NCBI GenBank assembly: GCA_016936015.1
Contig: JAFGPV010000161.1
Location: forward strand, 1 to 64,000
Direction: 5' to 3'
Source of the DNA: Pirellulales bacterium
Lineage (GTDB): Bacteria; Planctomycetota; Planctomycetia; Pirellulales; Thermoguttaceae
Length of the DNA stretch: 64,000 nucleotides
Shown: positions 8,043 to 16,878 of the stretch, piece after piece
Layout: every line of letters begins with the position of its first letter
Numbering within the stretch: position 1 is the first letter of the stretch
Made by a program: the position numbers and the translations under genes
The notes under the pieces: model-generated
Told to the model about the DNA's origin: nothing
Seen by the model: only the letters and a program-made list of their open reading frames with translations
Database searches by the model: none

Positions 8043-9428
8043 TCACCCCTCTCCCAGCGTCGATTTCCGCCGGAGAATATGGTGGTAGTGCTGCGCGAAG
8101 CGGTGGGCCTCGTCGCGGACCGCTTGCAGCAGCCGCAGCGCGTACGAGCGGCGGCTCAGCCCCAGCGCTTTCGGGGACTGTCCCGATTTTTTCGCAGGAA
8201 AAATGGGACTGTCCCCCTCCGGATTGAGATCCGTCGCGCGGTAAACGATTTCCTCCCGTTTCGCCAAGGCCAGGACGACCGGCGGCTCGTGGTCCAGCGA
8301 GGAAAGTGCCGCCAGGGCGGCGCCGAGCTGCCCTTTGCCGCCGTCGATCAGCAGGATGTCCGGCATCGGCTCGTCCTCTTCCCCCCGCCGCCGGAACCGC
8401 CGCAATACCGCCTCGTGGATGGCGGCGAAGTCGTCGCCGCCCGGGGCCTCGCGGATCCGCATCCGTTTATAGCCCGGCTTGAAGGGCAGGCCGTCGATAA
8501 ACTGCACGATCGAAGCCACCGTGTCCGTGCCGGCCGTATGGGCCACGTCCACGCCTTCGATAATTCGCGGCCGCCGAGCCAGGTGCAGCACCTTCTGCAG
8601 GCCCCTTAAACCCTTTTTCGGATCGATAAAGAACACCTCGGGCTGGACGTGGGTCTTTAAATCGCCGTGTTCATCCAGCGATTCGAGCAAACCGATTTCA
8701 TCCCGCAGCCGGGCCGCCTCCTCGAAACGCAGTGCCCCGGCCGCCTCGGCCATCTCGCGCCGCAGCTCCCGCAGCAGTTTCTCTTTCTTCCCCTCCAGCA
8801 CCTGGATCAGCCGCTGGATGTCCTTGCGGTACTGCTCCTTGCCGATCCGCAGGTTGCACGGAGCGGTGCACTGCCGGATGGAGTGCAGCAGGCACGGCCG
8901 GAACCATCGCCACCGGGGATCGTCGGGGTTAATGTCTAAATTACACGTGCGAAATTTAAAAATCTTTTGCAGCACCTGGATCGCCCCCCGCAACTGCCAG
9001 GCATGGGTAAACGGCCCGAACAGCCGGGTGCCTCGCTCCTTCGGCTCCCGCGTAAAGCGCACCCGCGGAAACTCCTCCCGAACGAAGATCTCCAGGTACG
9101 GAAAACTCTTCGCGTCGCGCAGCTCCCGGTTGAACTTCGGCAGGATGTCCTTGATCAGCCGGGCCTCGATCAGCAGGGCGTCGATCTCGCTTTTCGCGTC
9201 GAGGTAGTCGATGTCCCGGATTTCCTGGACCAGTTTCTCGGTCCGCGGATCCTCGGCCGCCGCCTTGAGGAAATAGCTCCCCGCCCTGGCCCGCAGGTTC
9301 TTGGCCTTCCCCACGTAGATCACCCGCCCCGCGGCATCCTTCATCAGATACACCCCCGGCGTCTGCGGAAATCCCCGCGCCTTCTCCGCCGCCGCCGAGT
9401 TGTCCCGCGGAAGTGACTCGTCCATCAT
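8043..9428 (-). CDS. uvrC: Short UvrC-type excinuclease without the C-terminal HhH domain
   Basis: A 461-residue protein, against about 600 for typical UvrC. It has the GIY-YIG nuclease at the N-terminus (TPGVYLMKDAAGRVIYVGKA, about 24-43), the UVR UvrB-binding coiled segment (ALRFEEAARLRDEI) and the RNase H-like endonuclease core (IEGVDVAHTAG, ILLIDGGKGQLGAAL, AVRDEAHRFA). It stops just after the DEAHRF motif, so the helix-hairpin-helix DNA-binding domain is missing. UvrC makes the two incisions in nucleotide excision repair with UvrA and UvrB. A 44-bp palindromic element is inserted in frame (peptide EGDSPIFPAKKSGQSPK). It could be a lineage-specific short UvrC or a UvrC homologue such as Cho. 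Confidence 0.8.
   Translation of the reverse strand: MMDESLPRDNSAAAEKARGFPQTPGVYLMKDAAGRVIYVGKAKNLRARAGSYFLKAAAEDPRTEKLVQEIRDIDYLDAKSEIDALLIEARLIKDILPKFNRELRDAKSFPYLEIFVREEFPRVRFTREPKERGTRLFGPFTHAWQLRGAIQVLQKIFKFRTCNLDINPDDPRWRWFRPCLLHSIRQCTAPCNLRIGKEQYRKDIQRLIQVLEGKKEKLLRELRREMAEAAGALRFEEAARLRDEIGLLESLDEHGDLKTHVQPEVFFIDPKKGLRGLQKVLHLARRPRIIEGVDVAHTAGTDTVASIVQFIDGLPFKPGYKRMRIREAPGGDDFAAIHEAVLRRFRRRGEEDEPMPDILLIDGGKGQLGAALAALSSLDHEPPVVLALAKREEIVYRATDLNPEGDSPIFPAKKSGQSPKALGLSRRSYALRLLQAVRDEAHRFAQHYHHILRRKSTLGEG
8173..8216 (-). repeat. 44-bp in-frame palindromic element inside uvrC
   Basis: Outer arms GGGGACTGTCCC and GGGACTGTCCCC flank a 20-nt core. Read on the uvrC coding strand it differs at about six of 44 positions from 37429-37472 inside the HD gene, and both copies are translated in the same frame (EGDSPIFPAKKSGQSPK against EGDSPLVSAKKLGQFPK). 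The two host genes are unrelated, so this looks like a mobile or propagating element tolerated inside proteins. Confidence 0.85.
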
Positions 9429-9981
9429 CCCTGAATTATACCGTACTCCCCATGCTCCGCGTTAGGTCTGCTGGCGTCTTCTCCCCTCAGCCGCTTGCGC
9501 CTCTGCAGTAAAGCCGCAAAGCGGCGCGCCACGAAAGCCCAGGGCGAAGCGCAGCGCAGCCCTGGGTAAACAGTCCCCATAAGGATTCCCCAAGCCCTGA
9601 AAGGGCGCGCTGAACGAATTCGCCGATTGTTTGCCGACGGAATGAATGAACGTGCCAACTCTAGGCCGGCTGCTCTGAACGAACGCACCAATCCCTAGCC
9701 ATGCTTACCTTGGTTACGACAACGTCCAATCGCCTTTTCTCTAGCCCAGGCGTTCACGCCTGGGGAGAAAGAGCCGAACAATCATTTTTCCCTCCCGTCC
9801 CCTTTAGGGGATGGGAATCGGCGTTTGGTAATACTATCCACTGGGCGCCCCCTGAAGGGGGCTGAAAGAAAAACAAAAAATGATTTCCTTCCTTCCCCAG
9901 GCGTGAACGCCTGGGCTAGAGAAAAGTTAGAACTCTTAAACTCACCAACCGCTCGATTCCCGCATATCTACCGTACTACCC
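9429..9981. other. Repeat-rich intergenic region, no gene seen
   Basis: About 550 bp between uvrC and the restriction gene. Positions 9510-9567 hold small palindromes (GCCGCAAAGCGGC, CCCAGGG and CCCTGGG arms). The composite inverted repeat at 9734-9926 is listed separately. No convincing coding sequence is present. Confidence 0.5.
9734..9926. repeat. 193-bp composite element with perfect 33-bp terminal inverted repeats
   Basis: The left arm is 9734-9766 and the right arm 9894-9926; all 33 pairs match. Each arm is itself a palindrome (CCCAGGCGTTCACGCCTGGG). The interior holds two more small palindromes, CCCCTTTAGGGG and GCCCCCTGAAGGGGGC. This is the layout of a miniature inverted-repeat element, but no target-site duplication could be fixed by eye. 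Confidence 0.8.
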
Positions 9982-12900
9982 CTACCCCGGAAACGATATC
10001 TCCGCATACTTCTGCACGATCCGCTCCGCAACGCTCGAACCGCCGGGAAGCAGCGGCCGCTCGTCATGGATTCCTTTGAACGTCGAGAGAATATACTCCA
10101 CGTCGTCCCGCTCAATGCCGTACAGATGAAAAAAGGCCGCGTCCAACTCCGCCATTAGCTCCATCCGCTCGGCCTCATCCCACTTGTTCAGCCGGCCCCC
10201 GTATTCTGTTTTGAAACTCCCCCCCGTAAAATCGCACGCCTCCGCCAGCGGCAGCATGTCCTCGGCCGTGCAGGTCAGCTTCAATACCCGCTGGCTGATC
10301 CACGTTTCCAATGTCGTGCAGCGATCCCAGGGACAACGCTTGTTGTAGGCGTCTGGCGACACTGTTGGGATTTGCTCGACGATGAAAAAATTGAGCGTCA
10401 CGCCGCCGATTTTTTGACGAGTGCAATAGTCATAGACAAATGAATTGAGATTGCCCAATAGACACATTTGCCTTATCGGATTACACTCGCTACGAATGAG
10501 AACGAAATGATTAGTGAATCCTGCAAGAGGGGCGAATGCGGCAATCATTGTCCGTTGATTTGTTGGGCTGGTTATGTCCTTAAAACCAACACATCCGCTC
10601 TCTGGCAATTCGACTTCATCTTTATTAACCCAAAAACGTGGCATTCCCAAGTGCTCAGGATTTTGATAATTGACCAGGGTTGTTTTATCTGTTTGCCCCT
10701 GACGCACCCAATTCGATTTATCGGTCACAACGTCTGCCGCGCGGTGGTCATACGCCTGAACCATCTTCGCTTCGTACAGCGGCAGAAAAACCTGCTTCCC
10801 CTTGAACCATTGGTTGCCCTTCAGTTTGAACCCCTCAGCCTTGAGCGTTTCCGGCTCTCGGAACAATTCGGCGTCGTTCGTTTGATGGAACATCGTCTTG
10901 AACTGGATGCCCCACGGATTGCCGGTCGGTCCCTCTCGATTTTTATCAATCAACACGGGAACGCGGCGGTAGATGGCTTTCGTGATTTCCGCGTCCCGCC
11001 GGGTGCGGAATATCGGGCAGGTCCGTGTATTGGGATTCAGCAGCCGGATGTCTGCGGCGCTAATCGCGATGTGCCGCTTCCGATCTTCCAATTCTTCCAC
11101 TCGATGAGCAAAAAAGATGAAATCGGCTTGCGAGGTCACCGCTTGTTCGCCGCCGAAGTTGAGAATGCAGAACTTGAAGCGGTTATCCACATCAGGGAAG
11201 AAAGTCTTCAGCCGATTCTCGAAGTCGTATAACCGCATGAGCCGTTTCGTTTCGGCAACCGCCGCGAAGAAGTCCTTGGTCGTCATATCCGATGCCATGC
11301 CCGACGGCACGAGCATGCCCACCCGTCCGTGCGGCGCGACGAGTTGGGAAGCCAACTCGGCAAACACCGCGTAAGTGTTGATGTCGCCCTTTCCCGTCAA
11401 CGGGTATTCATCGCTTTTGCGGCAGTAGCTCAGCAGCGAATCCGCCGCGGCCAGCGCCTGCCGATAGCGCCCGTATAATGCCGGATCGTCCGATTCCAAC
11501 TTGACGACAAGTTTTCTTCTTTTGGCCGCGTTGGTGGCCGTGGCGATCTCCGGGGCCGGCAGCGAAAAAAACTCCCGCTCCTGCAACTTCATCCGCTCCC
11601 ACGGCGGATTGCCAATCACACAATCGAATCCCGGTTCTCGCGCTTTCCCCTCTCCCTCCGGGAGAGGGCAGGGTGAGGGCATTTGTGCTTTCCCCTCTAC
11701 TTTCGGGAGAGGGCAGGGTGAGGTCGGTCGGAAAACATCCGGAAACCGCTCCCGCCAATCGAAACCCGCCGGATGCACCGCCGGATCGTGAACCAGCGAG
11801 TTGCCCTGCACAATGTTCTCCGAAAGATTTTCCAACAATTGTCCCGGGCTGGCCGAGCGGATCCACAACGCCAGTTGTGTAATCTCAACGGCCTCGGGAG
11901 AGAGATCCACCCCGTAAAGGTTTTCCCGCAGAATAAACGTCGGAACCTGTTGAAAAAGTATCTTCGCGTCCGGTTCTCCGTACTGCTCCAGATGCCCGAT
12001 GACTTCGTGGTACCGGGCTTCTAATGCGTCGTAGGCCTGAAAGAGGAACGCCCCGCTCCCGCACGCCGGATCGACGATCTTCAAGATACGCAAGATGCCC
12101 AGGCATCGCCGCCAATATCCCGGATCGTCGGGAGTCTTCCCCCGATGCGCTTCCTTCTCCGAAATCCCCGACTCAACCGCCGCCGCCGCAAAACGCTCGG
12201 CAATCAATTCCTCGACCGTGTACTGTACAATCCGGCTGGTCAACTCCGGCGGCGTGTAGTAAATGCCCAATTGCTTCCGCTTGACCGATTGCGGCATCGA
12301 GGCGTATTTGCTTGCTTTCTCAGCGTCGCCGAAGATGCCCGTTGTTTTCAGTTTCTCCAACTCCGTAATCGACCGCTCAAACAGATGGCCCAACACGTCG
12401 AGGTTCACTTCGTCGGCAAAGTCGTAGTTGCTTATCGAACGAAAAAAATTCGTCCACGGGTCGTCGGGCAGTTCCAACTCATCGACCGCGTGCTGTGCAA
12501 ACAGTCCTCCGTTGTACTTCGGAATGCCGTGGGTCTCATTGCCCGTGTCGATAAAACGGAACAGATTCTTGAAATTCTGCCACCGGGGATTCGTCACCGC
12601 GTGAAAACCCGCCACCGTGTAGGCCTTCGGAATCGTCTTCTCGGGCAGCAACCGCCGGTCTTCGCAAAAGGCGATAAACATGATCCGATCGAACAGCCGC
12701 TGCGCCATCTCGACCGCCTCATCCAGCGGAATGTTCCGTCCCTTGTGCAGTTCCGTAATCAGCGCAGTCCGATTGTCGGAATAGGCTTTATAGAGGTCAT
12801 CGCCGACTTCCCGTTGACGCTCCGCCGATTTCTTCAGCAAAGCGACGGCATACGGCGGCCCGAGGAGCGAATCGTCGATCAAACCCCGGCGGTTAAATAA

Positions 12901-13509
12901 GACATAGAACTGCTTGAACGTCTCGAAATCGCGCAGCGATTGCAGCGAGAAATGCTCGTAAGCCCGTTTCGTCGAAGAACGCTCATAAAGCCGGAAGCTG
13001 ACAATGTTCGACACGATCCCCCAGCGACACTCCGATGGCGTGTTGACCAGGTAATCCCAACACTGCGCCACCGCGGTCCGGCCGCCGCTGCGGTCCCGAT
13101 CCAGGTGGACCTTCGGCCCCTTCAGTTCGATCACCGCCAAAGGCCGGTGCTCCGCCGATTGCCGAAAAAATCCCAAAATCGCGTCCGGTGTTTCCCCGGC
13201 GATCGAAAAATGCTGCTCCCGGTGCCACACCTCTTTCCCGTCAAGAGGGCCCGCGTAATCCAATGCCTCGCCGAACACCTGGGCCAGGAAATCACCCTGC
13301 ATCTGGGTCTCATTCAGTTCCACAAGTCGCCCCGAGCTCTCCAAATCGGCCCATTTCACCATCACGGCGTGGGCGGCTCGCAACACCTTCTCGTCAAGCC
13401 TCTTGTCCTCGGCCGCTTCCTTCAAATATCTCGTTAATATCAGCCGGTCGGTCTTCGGTTGACGTTGTGCAACCGGAGATTCAATGGGAAAGAGAGTTTT
13501 CTCGGCCAT
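9982..13509 (-). CDS. Type IIG-like fused restriction nuclease and adenine methyltransferase
   Basis: A 1175-residue single-chain enzyme. The N-terminal region has a PD-(D/E)xK-like nuclease pattern (TPDAIL at 107-112, then IELKG at 127-131). An N6-adenine methyltransferase follows: a YYTPPELTSRIVQ entry segment (about 417-429), SAM motif I DPACGSGAF (480-488) and catalytic motif IV NPPW (634-637). The C-terminal 450 residues probably contain target recognition (Eco57I/BREX PglX-like region with TLVNYQNPEHLGMPRFWVNK). No separate methylase, specificity or BREX genes lie next to it, so it is probably a solitary Type IIG system. Two in-frame palindromic repeats are translated at about residues 596-624, between motif I and motif IV. 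Confidence 0.85.
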   Translation of the reverse strand: MAEKTLFPIESPVAQRQPKTDRLILTRYLKEAAEDKRLDEKVLRAAHAVMVKWADLESSGRLVELNETQMQGDFLAQVFGEALDYAGPLDGKEVWHREQHFSIAGETPDAILGFFRQSAEHRPLAVIELKGPKVHLDRDRSGGRTAVAQCWDYLVNTPSECRWGIVSNIVSFRLYERSSTKRAYEHFSLQSLRDFETFKQFYVLFNRRGLIDDSLLGPPYAVALLKKSAERQREVGDDLYKAYSDNRTALITELHKGRNIPLDEAVEMAQRLFDRIMFIAFCEDRRLLPEKTIPKAYTVAGFHAVTNPRWQNFKNLFRFIDTGNETHGIPKYNGGLFAQHAVDELELPDDPWTNFFRSISNYDFADEVNLDVLGHLFERSITELEKLKTTGIFGDAEKASKYASMPQSVKRKQLGIYYTPPELTSRIVQYTVEELIAERFAAAAVESGISEKEAHRGKTPDDPGYWRRCLGILRILKIVDPACGSGAFLFQAYDALEARYHEVIGHLEQYGEPDAKILFQQVPTFILRENLYGVDLSPEAVEITQLALWIRSASPGQLLENLSENIVQGNSLVHDPAVHPAGFDWRERFPDVFRPTSPCPLPKVEGKAQMPSPCPLPEGEGKAREPGFDCVIGNPPWERMKLQEREFFSLPAPEIATATNAAKRRKLVVKLESDDPALYGRYRQALAAADSLLSYCRKSDEYPLTGKGDINTYAVFAELASQLVAPHGRVGMLVPSGMASDMTTKDFFAAVAETKRLMRLYDFENRLKTFFPDVDNRFKFCILNFGGEQAVTSQADFIFFAHRVEELEDRKRHIAISAADIRLLNPNTRTCPIFRTRRDAEITKAIYRRVPVLIDKNREGPTGNPWGIQFKTMFHQTNDAELFREPETLKAEGFKLKGNQWFKGKQVFLPLYEAKMVQAYDHRAADVVTDKSNWVRQGQTDKTTLVNYQNPEHLGMPRFWVNKDEVELPESGCVGFKDITSPTNQRTMIAAFAPLAGFTNHFVLIRSECNPIRQMCLLGNLNSFVYDYCTRQKIGGVTLNFFIVEQIPTVSPDAYNKRCPWDRCTTLETWISQRVLKLTCTAEDMLPLAEACDFTGGSFKTEYGGRLNKWDEAERMELMAELDAAFFHLYGIERDDVEYILSTFKGIHDERPLLPGGSSVAERIVQKYAEISFPG
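11643..11723 (-). repeat. Two in-frame CTCTCCC-type palindromic repeats in the restriction gene
   Basis: Two copies, 45 bp apart (starting at 11643 and 11688), share CTTTCCCCTCT, then CGGGAGAGGGCAGGGTGAGG. Each can fold through CTCTCCC/GGGAGAG-like arms. They are translated in frame as SPCPLPKVEGKAQMP and SPCPLPEGEGKARE. The exact 15-residue period keeps the host frame open. Confidence 0.8.
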
Positions 13510-13629
13510 TTCTCAATCTGCTCCAGACATCGGTTTTGATTGACCGTCGCCGGCCATCCTACAAACCGCTTCACCCCCCGTCAATGGGTTCTTCTTACCG
13601 CCAGAGGTCCCCCCGGCCAATTTTTCATC

Positions 13630-13657
13630 TTGACATGATAATATAATTATGTACACT
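13630..13657 (+). promoter_or_regulatory. Possible sigma-70 promoter for the HTH gene
   Basis: A consensus TTGACA (13630-13635) is followed after 16 bp by TACACT (13652-13657). The area is AT-rich and lies between the divergent restriction gene and the HTH gene. The spacing is acceptable, but the -10 match is only partial. Confidence 0.35.
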
Positions 13658-13790
13658 ATATCTCATGGCCAGGACTGCGCCCCGACGGGGCCTCGTTCTC
13701 CCCGTCGTTCATTTTGCAATATGCAATTTGCAATTGCCCAATTTGCAATCACCCTTCCAATCCCCAATCCCCAATCCCCTATCCCCTCCC

Positions 13791-14378
13791 ATGCCCGTCC
13801 CCCCCGTCCTCGACGACGCGAAACGTCGGGTCATCATCAGCATGTTGTCCAACGGGAGCAGCCGCCGGATTACCGCCCGATACGTGGGCTGCGCGCAGAG
13901 CACGATCACTCGGACCGCCGCCCGGGATCCCGCCTTTGCCGCACAGATCGCCGCCGCCGAGCATCAGGCCGAGATCGAAATCCTCCGCGCGCTCCGGGCT
14001 GCCGCCCGGAATGAACGCTACTGGCGGGCTGGCGCCTGGCTGCTCGAACGCCGCAATCCGGAAGACTTCGCCGCCCGGTCGCCCCAGGTCTTCACTGTCG
14101 ATCAAATCATGCAGATGATTTCCCTCCTCGGGGAAATTCTCTATGCCGAAATACCCGCGGAAAACGCCGATCGGGCGATCCAAAAGGTCGAGCAATTCCT
14201 CCGAGAATTCAACGAAGAAGAATCAAATGCAACGGACCGTTGCACTTCATTCTCGCTACCCCGCCCAAACTTCCCTTTGTCCCAAGTGCAAAGCCCCCCC
14301 AACGACTTGTGCGAAGTTGCGTTTTCCGACTTTCCCGTAAACCCTGAATTCGTCTCCACTTTCGAAGTGCAACAGTAA
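13791..14378 (+). CDS. HTH protein with a repeat-derived C-terminus
   Basis: A 195-residue protein if it starts at the ATG at 13791 (MPVPPVLDDAKRR). An earlier in-frame ATG at 13665 would add repeat-like AATTTGCAAT sequence and is less likely. Residues about 8-45 form a helix-turn-helix (ISMLSNGSSRRITARYVGCAQSTITR) like that of small terminase or transposase-associated HTH proteins common in planctomycetes, followed by a helical WLLERRNPEDFAAR segment. The last 50 or so residues are encoded by a copy of the roughly 200-bp GAAGTGCAAC element. The function is unknown; DNA binding is likely. Confidence 0.65.
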   Translation: MPVPPVLDDAKRRVIISMLSNGSSRRITARYVGCAQSTITRTAARDPAFAAQIAAAEHQAEIEILRALRAAARNERYWRAGAWLLERRNPEDFAARSPQVFTVDQIMQMISLLGEILYAEIPAENADRAIQKVEQFLREFNEEESNATDRCTSFSLPRPNFPLSQVQSPPNDLCEVAFSDFPVNPEFVSTFEVQQ

Positions 14379-14415
14379 CGTAAAATTTTGAGCCCCAAAA
14401 AGTGCGTTGCACTTC
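14226..14415 (-). repeat. GAAGTGCAAC element, copy 1
   Basis: Read on the minus strand from 14415, it has GAAGTGCAAC, GGGGCTC, TTTTACGT, GTTGCACTTC, CGCAACTTC, GGGGGGCTTTGCACTTGG and GAAGTGCAAC in that order. The same series in the same order occurs on the plus strand at 21938-22154. This copy overlaps the 3' end of the HTH gene and supplies its last codons and stop. Confidence 0.75.
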
Positions 14416-14497
14416 AATGTCAATCCGCTAACCCCGGCCCCTGGTCGATTGAAACTTAACCTGATATGTTACCCACGGTTCGGTTATTCACTAAAAA

Positions 14498-14658
14498 CTC
14501 AAACTGTAAAAGGATATTTCTCGCAAAGGCGCAAAGCCGCAAAGTGTATGAACTGATGTTGATTCTTCCTCAACGGCCGAATTCTTCAGCGAGATCACTT
14601 TGACATTTTCGTTCTTCGCGCCTTTGCGAGAAATTTCCTTTATATTTTACAGTTTGAG
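14498..14658. repeat. Long inverted repeat with TCGCAAAGGCGC arms
   Basis: The left arm 14498-14532 and right arm 14618-14658 pair over about 35 bp with one 4-nt indel (CTCAAACTGTAAA, then TTTCTCGCAAAGGCGC). The 85-nt interior shows no gene. It lies just upstream of the phosphoglycerate kinase-like gene and may be transcribed as part of its leader. Confidence 0.8.
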
Positions 14659-14696
14659 AAAAAACGTCCATTAGTAGAACATCATGGAGCATAACC

Positions 14697-16112
14697 ATGC
14701 CGATCACCCCCGATGCCATGTTGACCTGGTTGCGTAAAGTCCTGGGCGCCGATCCGGGTTGCCCGAAACTGTCGATGGAACAGTACCTGGAGGTCATCCC
14801 GCGGATCGACTGCTTGGGCAAGCTGCCGGCCGGCACGCCGGTGCTGATCCGCGGCGATGTCGACGCCAAGCCGGGAAAAACCGTCGGCGAGGGGGACATC
14901 CGCCTGCGGTCGATGAAGGAGACGCTCCAATTCTGTCGCGACAAGGGCTGGAAGACGATCGTCTTCGGACACATCGGCCGGGATCCGGAAAAATCGCTGG
15001 ACAAGGTCGCCGCCCGATTGGGCGAGATCCTGGGCTGCAAGGTACCGTTGATCGACGATTGGTACGATCCGGCGGCCAACGCCGTCACCGACGCCGCCGC
15101 CAAGATCGTCGCGGAGATGCCCTTAGGTGGAGTTGTCGTTTTACAAAATACCCGCAAGTACGATATCGAACGGGTCCTCTGGAAGGCCAAGCCCGACGAC
15201 CTGCCCAAGCTGGCCGACAAGCTGGCGAAGTTTGCCAACGAGATGACGGCCAAAATTGCCAAGGTCTACATCCACGAGGCCTTTTCCGCAGGCAGCCTCG
15301 ATTCCTCCAGCATGGTCGTGCCGGCCGCCATGGAGATGGTGGCAGTGGGAAAATACGAGGCCGAGCAATTCACCGGCCCGCTGGCCGACTGCCTCGGCGC
15401 CCAAATGGTCATCTTCAGCGGGCTGAAGATCGACAAGCTCGACGACCTCCAGGCGATGATCGACCGCGGCAAGATCCGCACCGTGTTGACGGCCGGCTCG
15501 CTGGCGATGGCGTTGAAAAAGGCTGCCCTGGAACTCGACGGCAAGCCGTTCGACCTGGGACTGTCCGAGGATCCCGGCCACAAGGACAAGCCGTACTACA
15601 TTCCCCCGCAGCGGATCGACCAGGCGAAGAAGATGGTCTCCGAAGGCCGGGCGAAGGGAATCGCCTTCGTCATGCCCGTCGACTTCGTCCTCCAAGACGG
15701 CCAGGTCTCCGAGACCGTCGGCCCGGGCAATCAGCAGTTCGACGTCGGGCCGGCCTCCAGTATGCTCTACGAAAAGACGGTCGGCGAATTCATCGCCAAA
15801 CACCAAAACGACAAGCCCCCGGCCGTGGTCTTCCACAACGGCGTGTTCGGCATGTTCGAGGACCCGCGGTTCGAAGAAGGCACGCGGAAGTTCGTCGCCC
15901 AACTGAAGCGGATGAAAGACGCGGGCGTGAAGATCTACGTCGGCGGTGGCGAAGGCGGCACGGCCCTGGAAAAATACGGCCAGCCCGATTGGGTCACCTA
16001 CTGCTTCACCGCCGGCGGCACCGTGCTGAACGCCCTCGGCAGCGAACCGGTCCCCTACCTGATCTCGCTGAAACTGGCCGCCGAGGCCATGGGACCAAAA
16101 CCCCACGCCTGA
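14697..16112 (+). CDS. Divergent phosphoglycerate kinase paralogue
   Basis: A 471-residue protein, longer than the usual 390-420. PGK signatures are present in order but altered: LIRGDVDAKPG for the substrate-binding RVDFNVP, GHIGRDPEKS for SHLGRP, LQNTRKYDIE for LENLRF, IHEAFSAGS for the NDAFGTAHR segment, IFSGLKIDKL for GGAKV, and GGGEGGTALEKYG near the C-terminus. Canonical PGK transfers phosphate between 1,3-bisphosphoglycerate and ADP. The changed substrate loop makes the activity uncertain; it may be a paralogue beside a normal pgk elsewhere. It is monocistronic, and a hairpin follows the stop. Confidence 0.75.
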   Translation: MPITPDAMLTWLRKVLGADPGCPKLSMEQYLEVIPRIDCLGKLPAGTPVLIRGDVDAKPGKTVGEGDIRLRSMKETLQFCRDKGWKTIVFGHIGRDPEKSLDKVAARLGEILGCKVPLIDDWYDPAANAVTDAAAKIVAEMPLGGVVVLQNTRKYDIERVLWKAKPDDLPKLADKLAKFANEMTAKIAKVYIHEAFSAGSLDSSSMVVPAAMEMVAVGKYEAEQFTGPLADCLGAQMVIFSGLKIDKLDDLQAMIDRGKIRTVLTAGSLAMALKKAALELDGKPFDLGLSEDPGHKDKPYYIPPQRIDQAKKMVSEGRAKGIAFVMPVDFVLQDGQVSETVGPGNQQFDVGPASSMLYEKTVGEFIAKHQNDKPPAVVFHNGVFGMFEDPRFEEGTRKFVAQLKRMKDAGVKIYVGGGEGGTALEKYGQPDWVTYCFTAGGTVLNALGSEPVPYLISLKLAAEAMGPKPHA

Positions 16113-16127
16113 CGAAAGCGTTGGTGG

Positions 16128-16186
16128 TTTGTCGTTGGTCGTTCGTCGTCTTTTTTCATTCGACCAACGACCGGCGAACGACGAAA
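16128..16186. repeat. Inverted repeat between convergent genes
   Basis: Imperfect arms built from GTCGTTGGTCGTTCGTCGTC and its complement (GACCAACGACCGGCGAACG). It lies between the PGK-like gene and the convergent HPt gene and could end both transcripts. Confidence 0.65.
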
Positions 16187-16192
16187 AATGCT

Positions 16193-16534
16193 TTAGTTCT
16201 CCGGCGTGCCGGCCCTCATGCGGCGGCAGAGGTCGATCAGTTCCTCGACCGCACAGCGTACGGTCTCTTCCGGTTTCTCGTCCCGCAGGGCGTTTTCCAA
16301 TTGGGCTGCGGCGGGCGAAACCCGCTCGAAGCCGTAGCTGCCGGCGGCTCCCTTCAGTTGGTGGGCCGACTGCCGCAGGGCCTGCCAATTCCGGTCTTCG
16401 AGCTGCCGCTGCATGGCAGAGATCCGATCCGGCATTTCGGCGACGAACTCCGCGACGATTTCCCCCAACTCGGGATCCACCGCGGCCAAACCCGAGTAGA
16501 AAAGTCCCTTCTCACAATTCGGCGTCATCGTCAT
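16193..16534 (-). CDS. Stand-alone histidine phosphotransfer (HPt) protein
   Basis: A 113-residue, all-helical HPt domain with the diagnostic SAHQLKGAAGSYGFERVS motif; the phospho-accepting residue is His58. HPt proteins pass phosphate between hybrid histidine kinases and response regulators. No kinase or regulator gene is next to it, so its partners lie elsewhere. The start is the ATG at 16534, with AAGGAGCC just upstream. Confidence 0.9.
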   Translation of the reverse strand: MTMTPNCEKGLFYSGLAAVDPELGEIVAEFVAEMPDRISAMQRQLEDRNWQALRQSAHQLKGAAGSYGFERVSPAAAQLENALRDEKPEETVRCAVEELIDLCRRMRAGTPEN

Positions 16535-16878
16535 GGTATGGCTCCTTCGAAGGTTCGCACGGCGAAAAGAACCGAAGGGGGAAAGGCAGGAATTTCTACA
16601 AGTCTTCTGCTTCCCAAATTCTTTCCACCTGGCGGAATATTAGGATTCTTCCGATTATGCCGGATCGTGTCCATCCGGCTCCACCCTCGGCGGCAATCAA
16701 TTCAATTCTAGGTTATCTCCCGCCGCCTTCCTGAGGATTCCACGTTTTTCTCAGGGACACCAATTCGCAGATTCAAACGCGGAATCGGCCGTTCCGGCCG
16801 TAAGAAAAAGGGCAATAACGTTCCGCCGGATCAAGGGATACTACAGTCGCTACCACCATTAAAGGAGTCAGTGCCGTT
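16535..16878. other. Intergenic region upstream of the cysteine-rich locus
   Basis: About 340 bp with no clear gene. It should contain the HPt promoter on one side and the promoter for the short ORF and Cys-rich gene on the other. No strong promoter boxes were recognised. Confidence 0.35.

Noticed and set aside
14759-16711. A 650-residue frame overlapping the PGK-like gene
   Set aside because: Arg/Gly/Pro-biased composition and full overlap with a recognisable gene in another frame mark it as a shadow.
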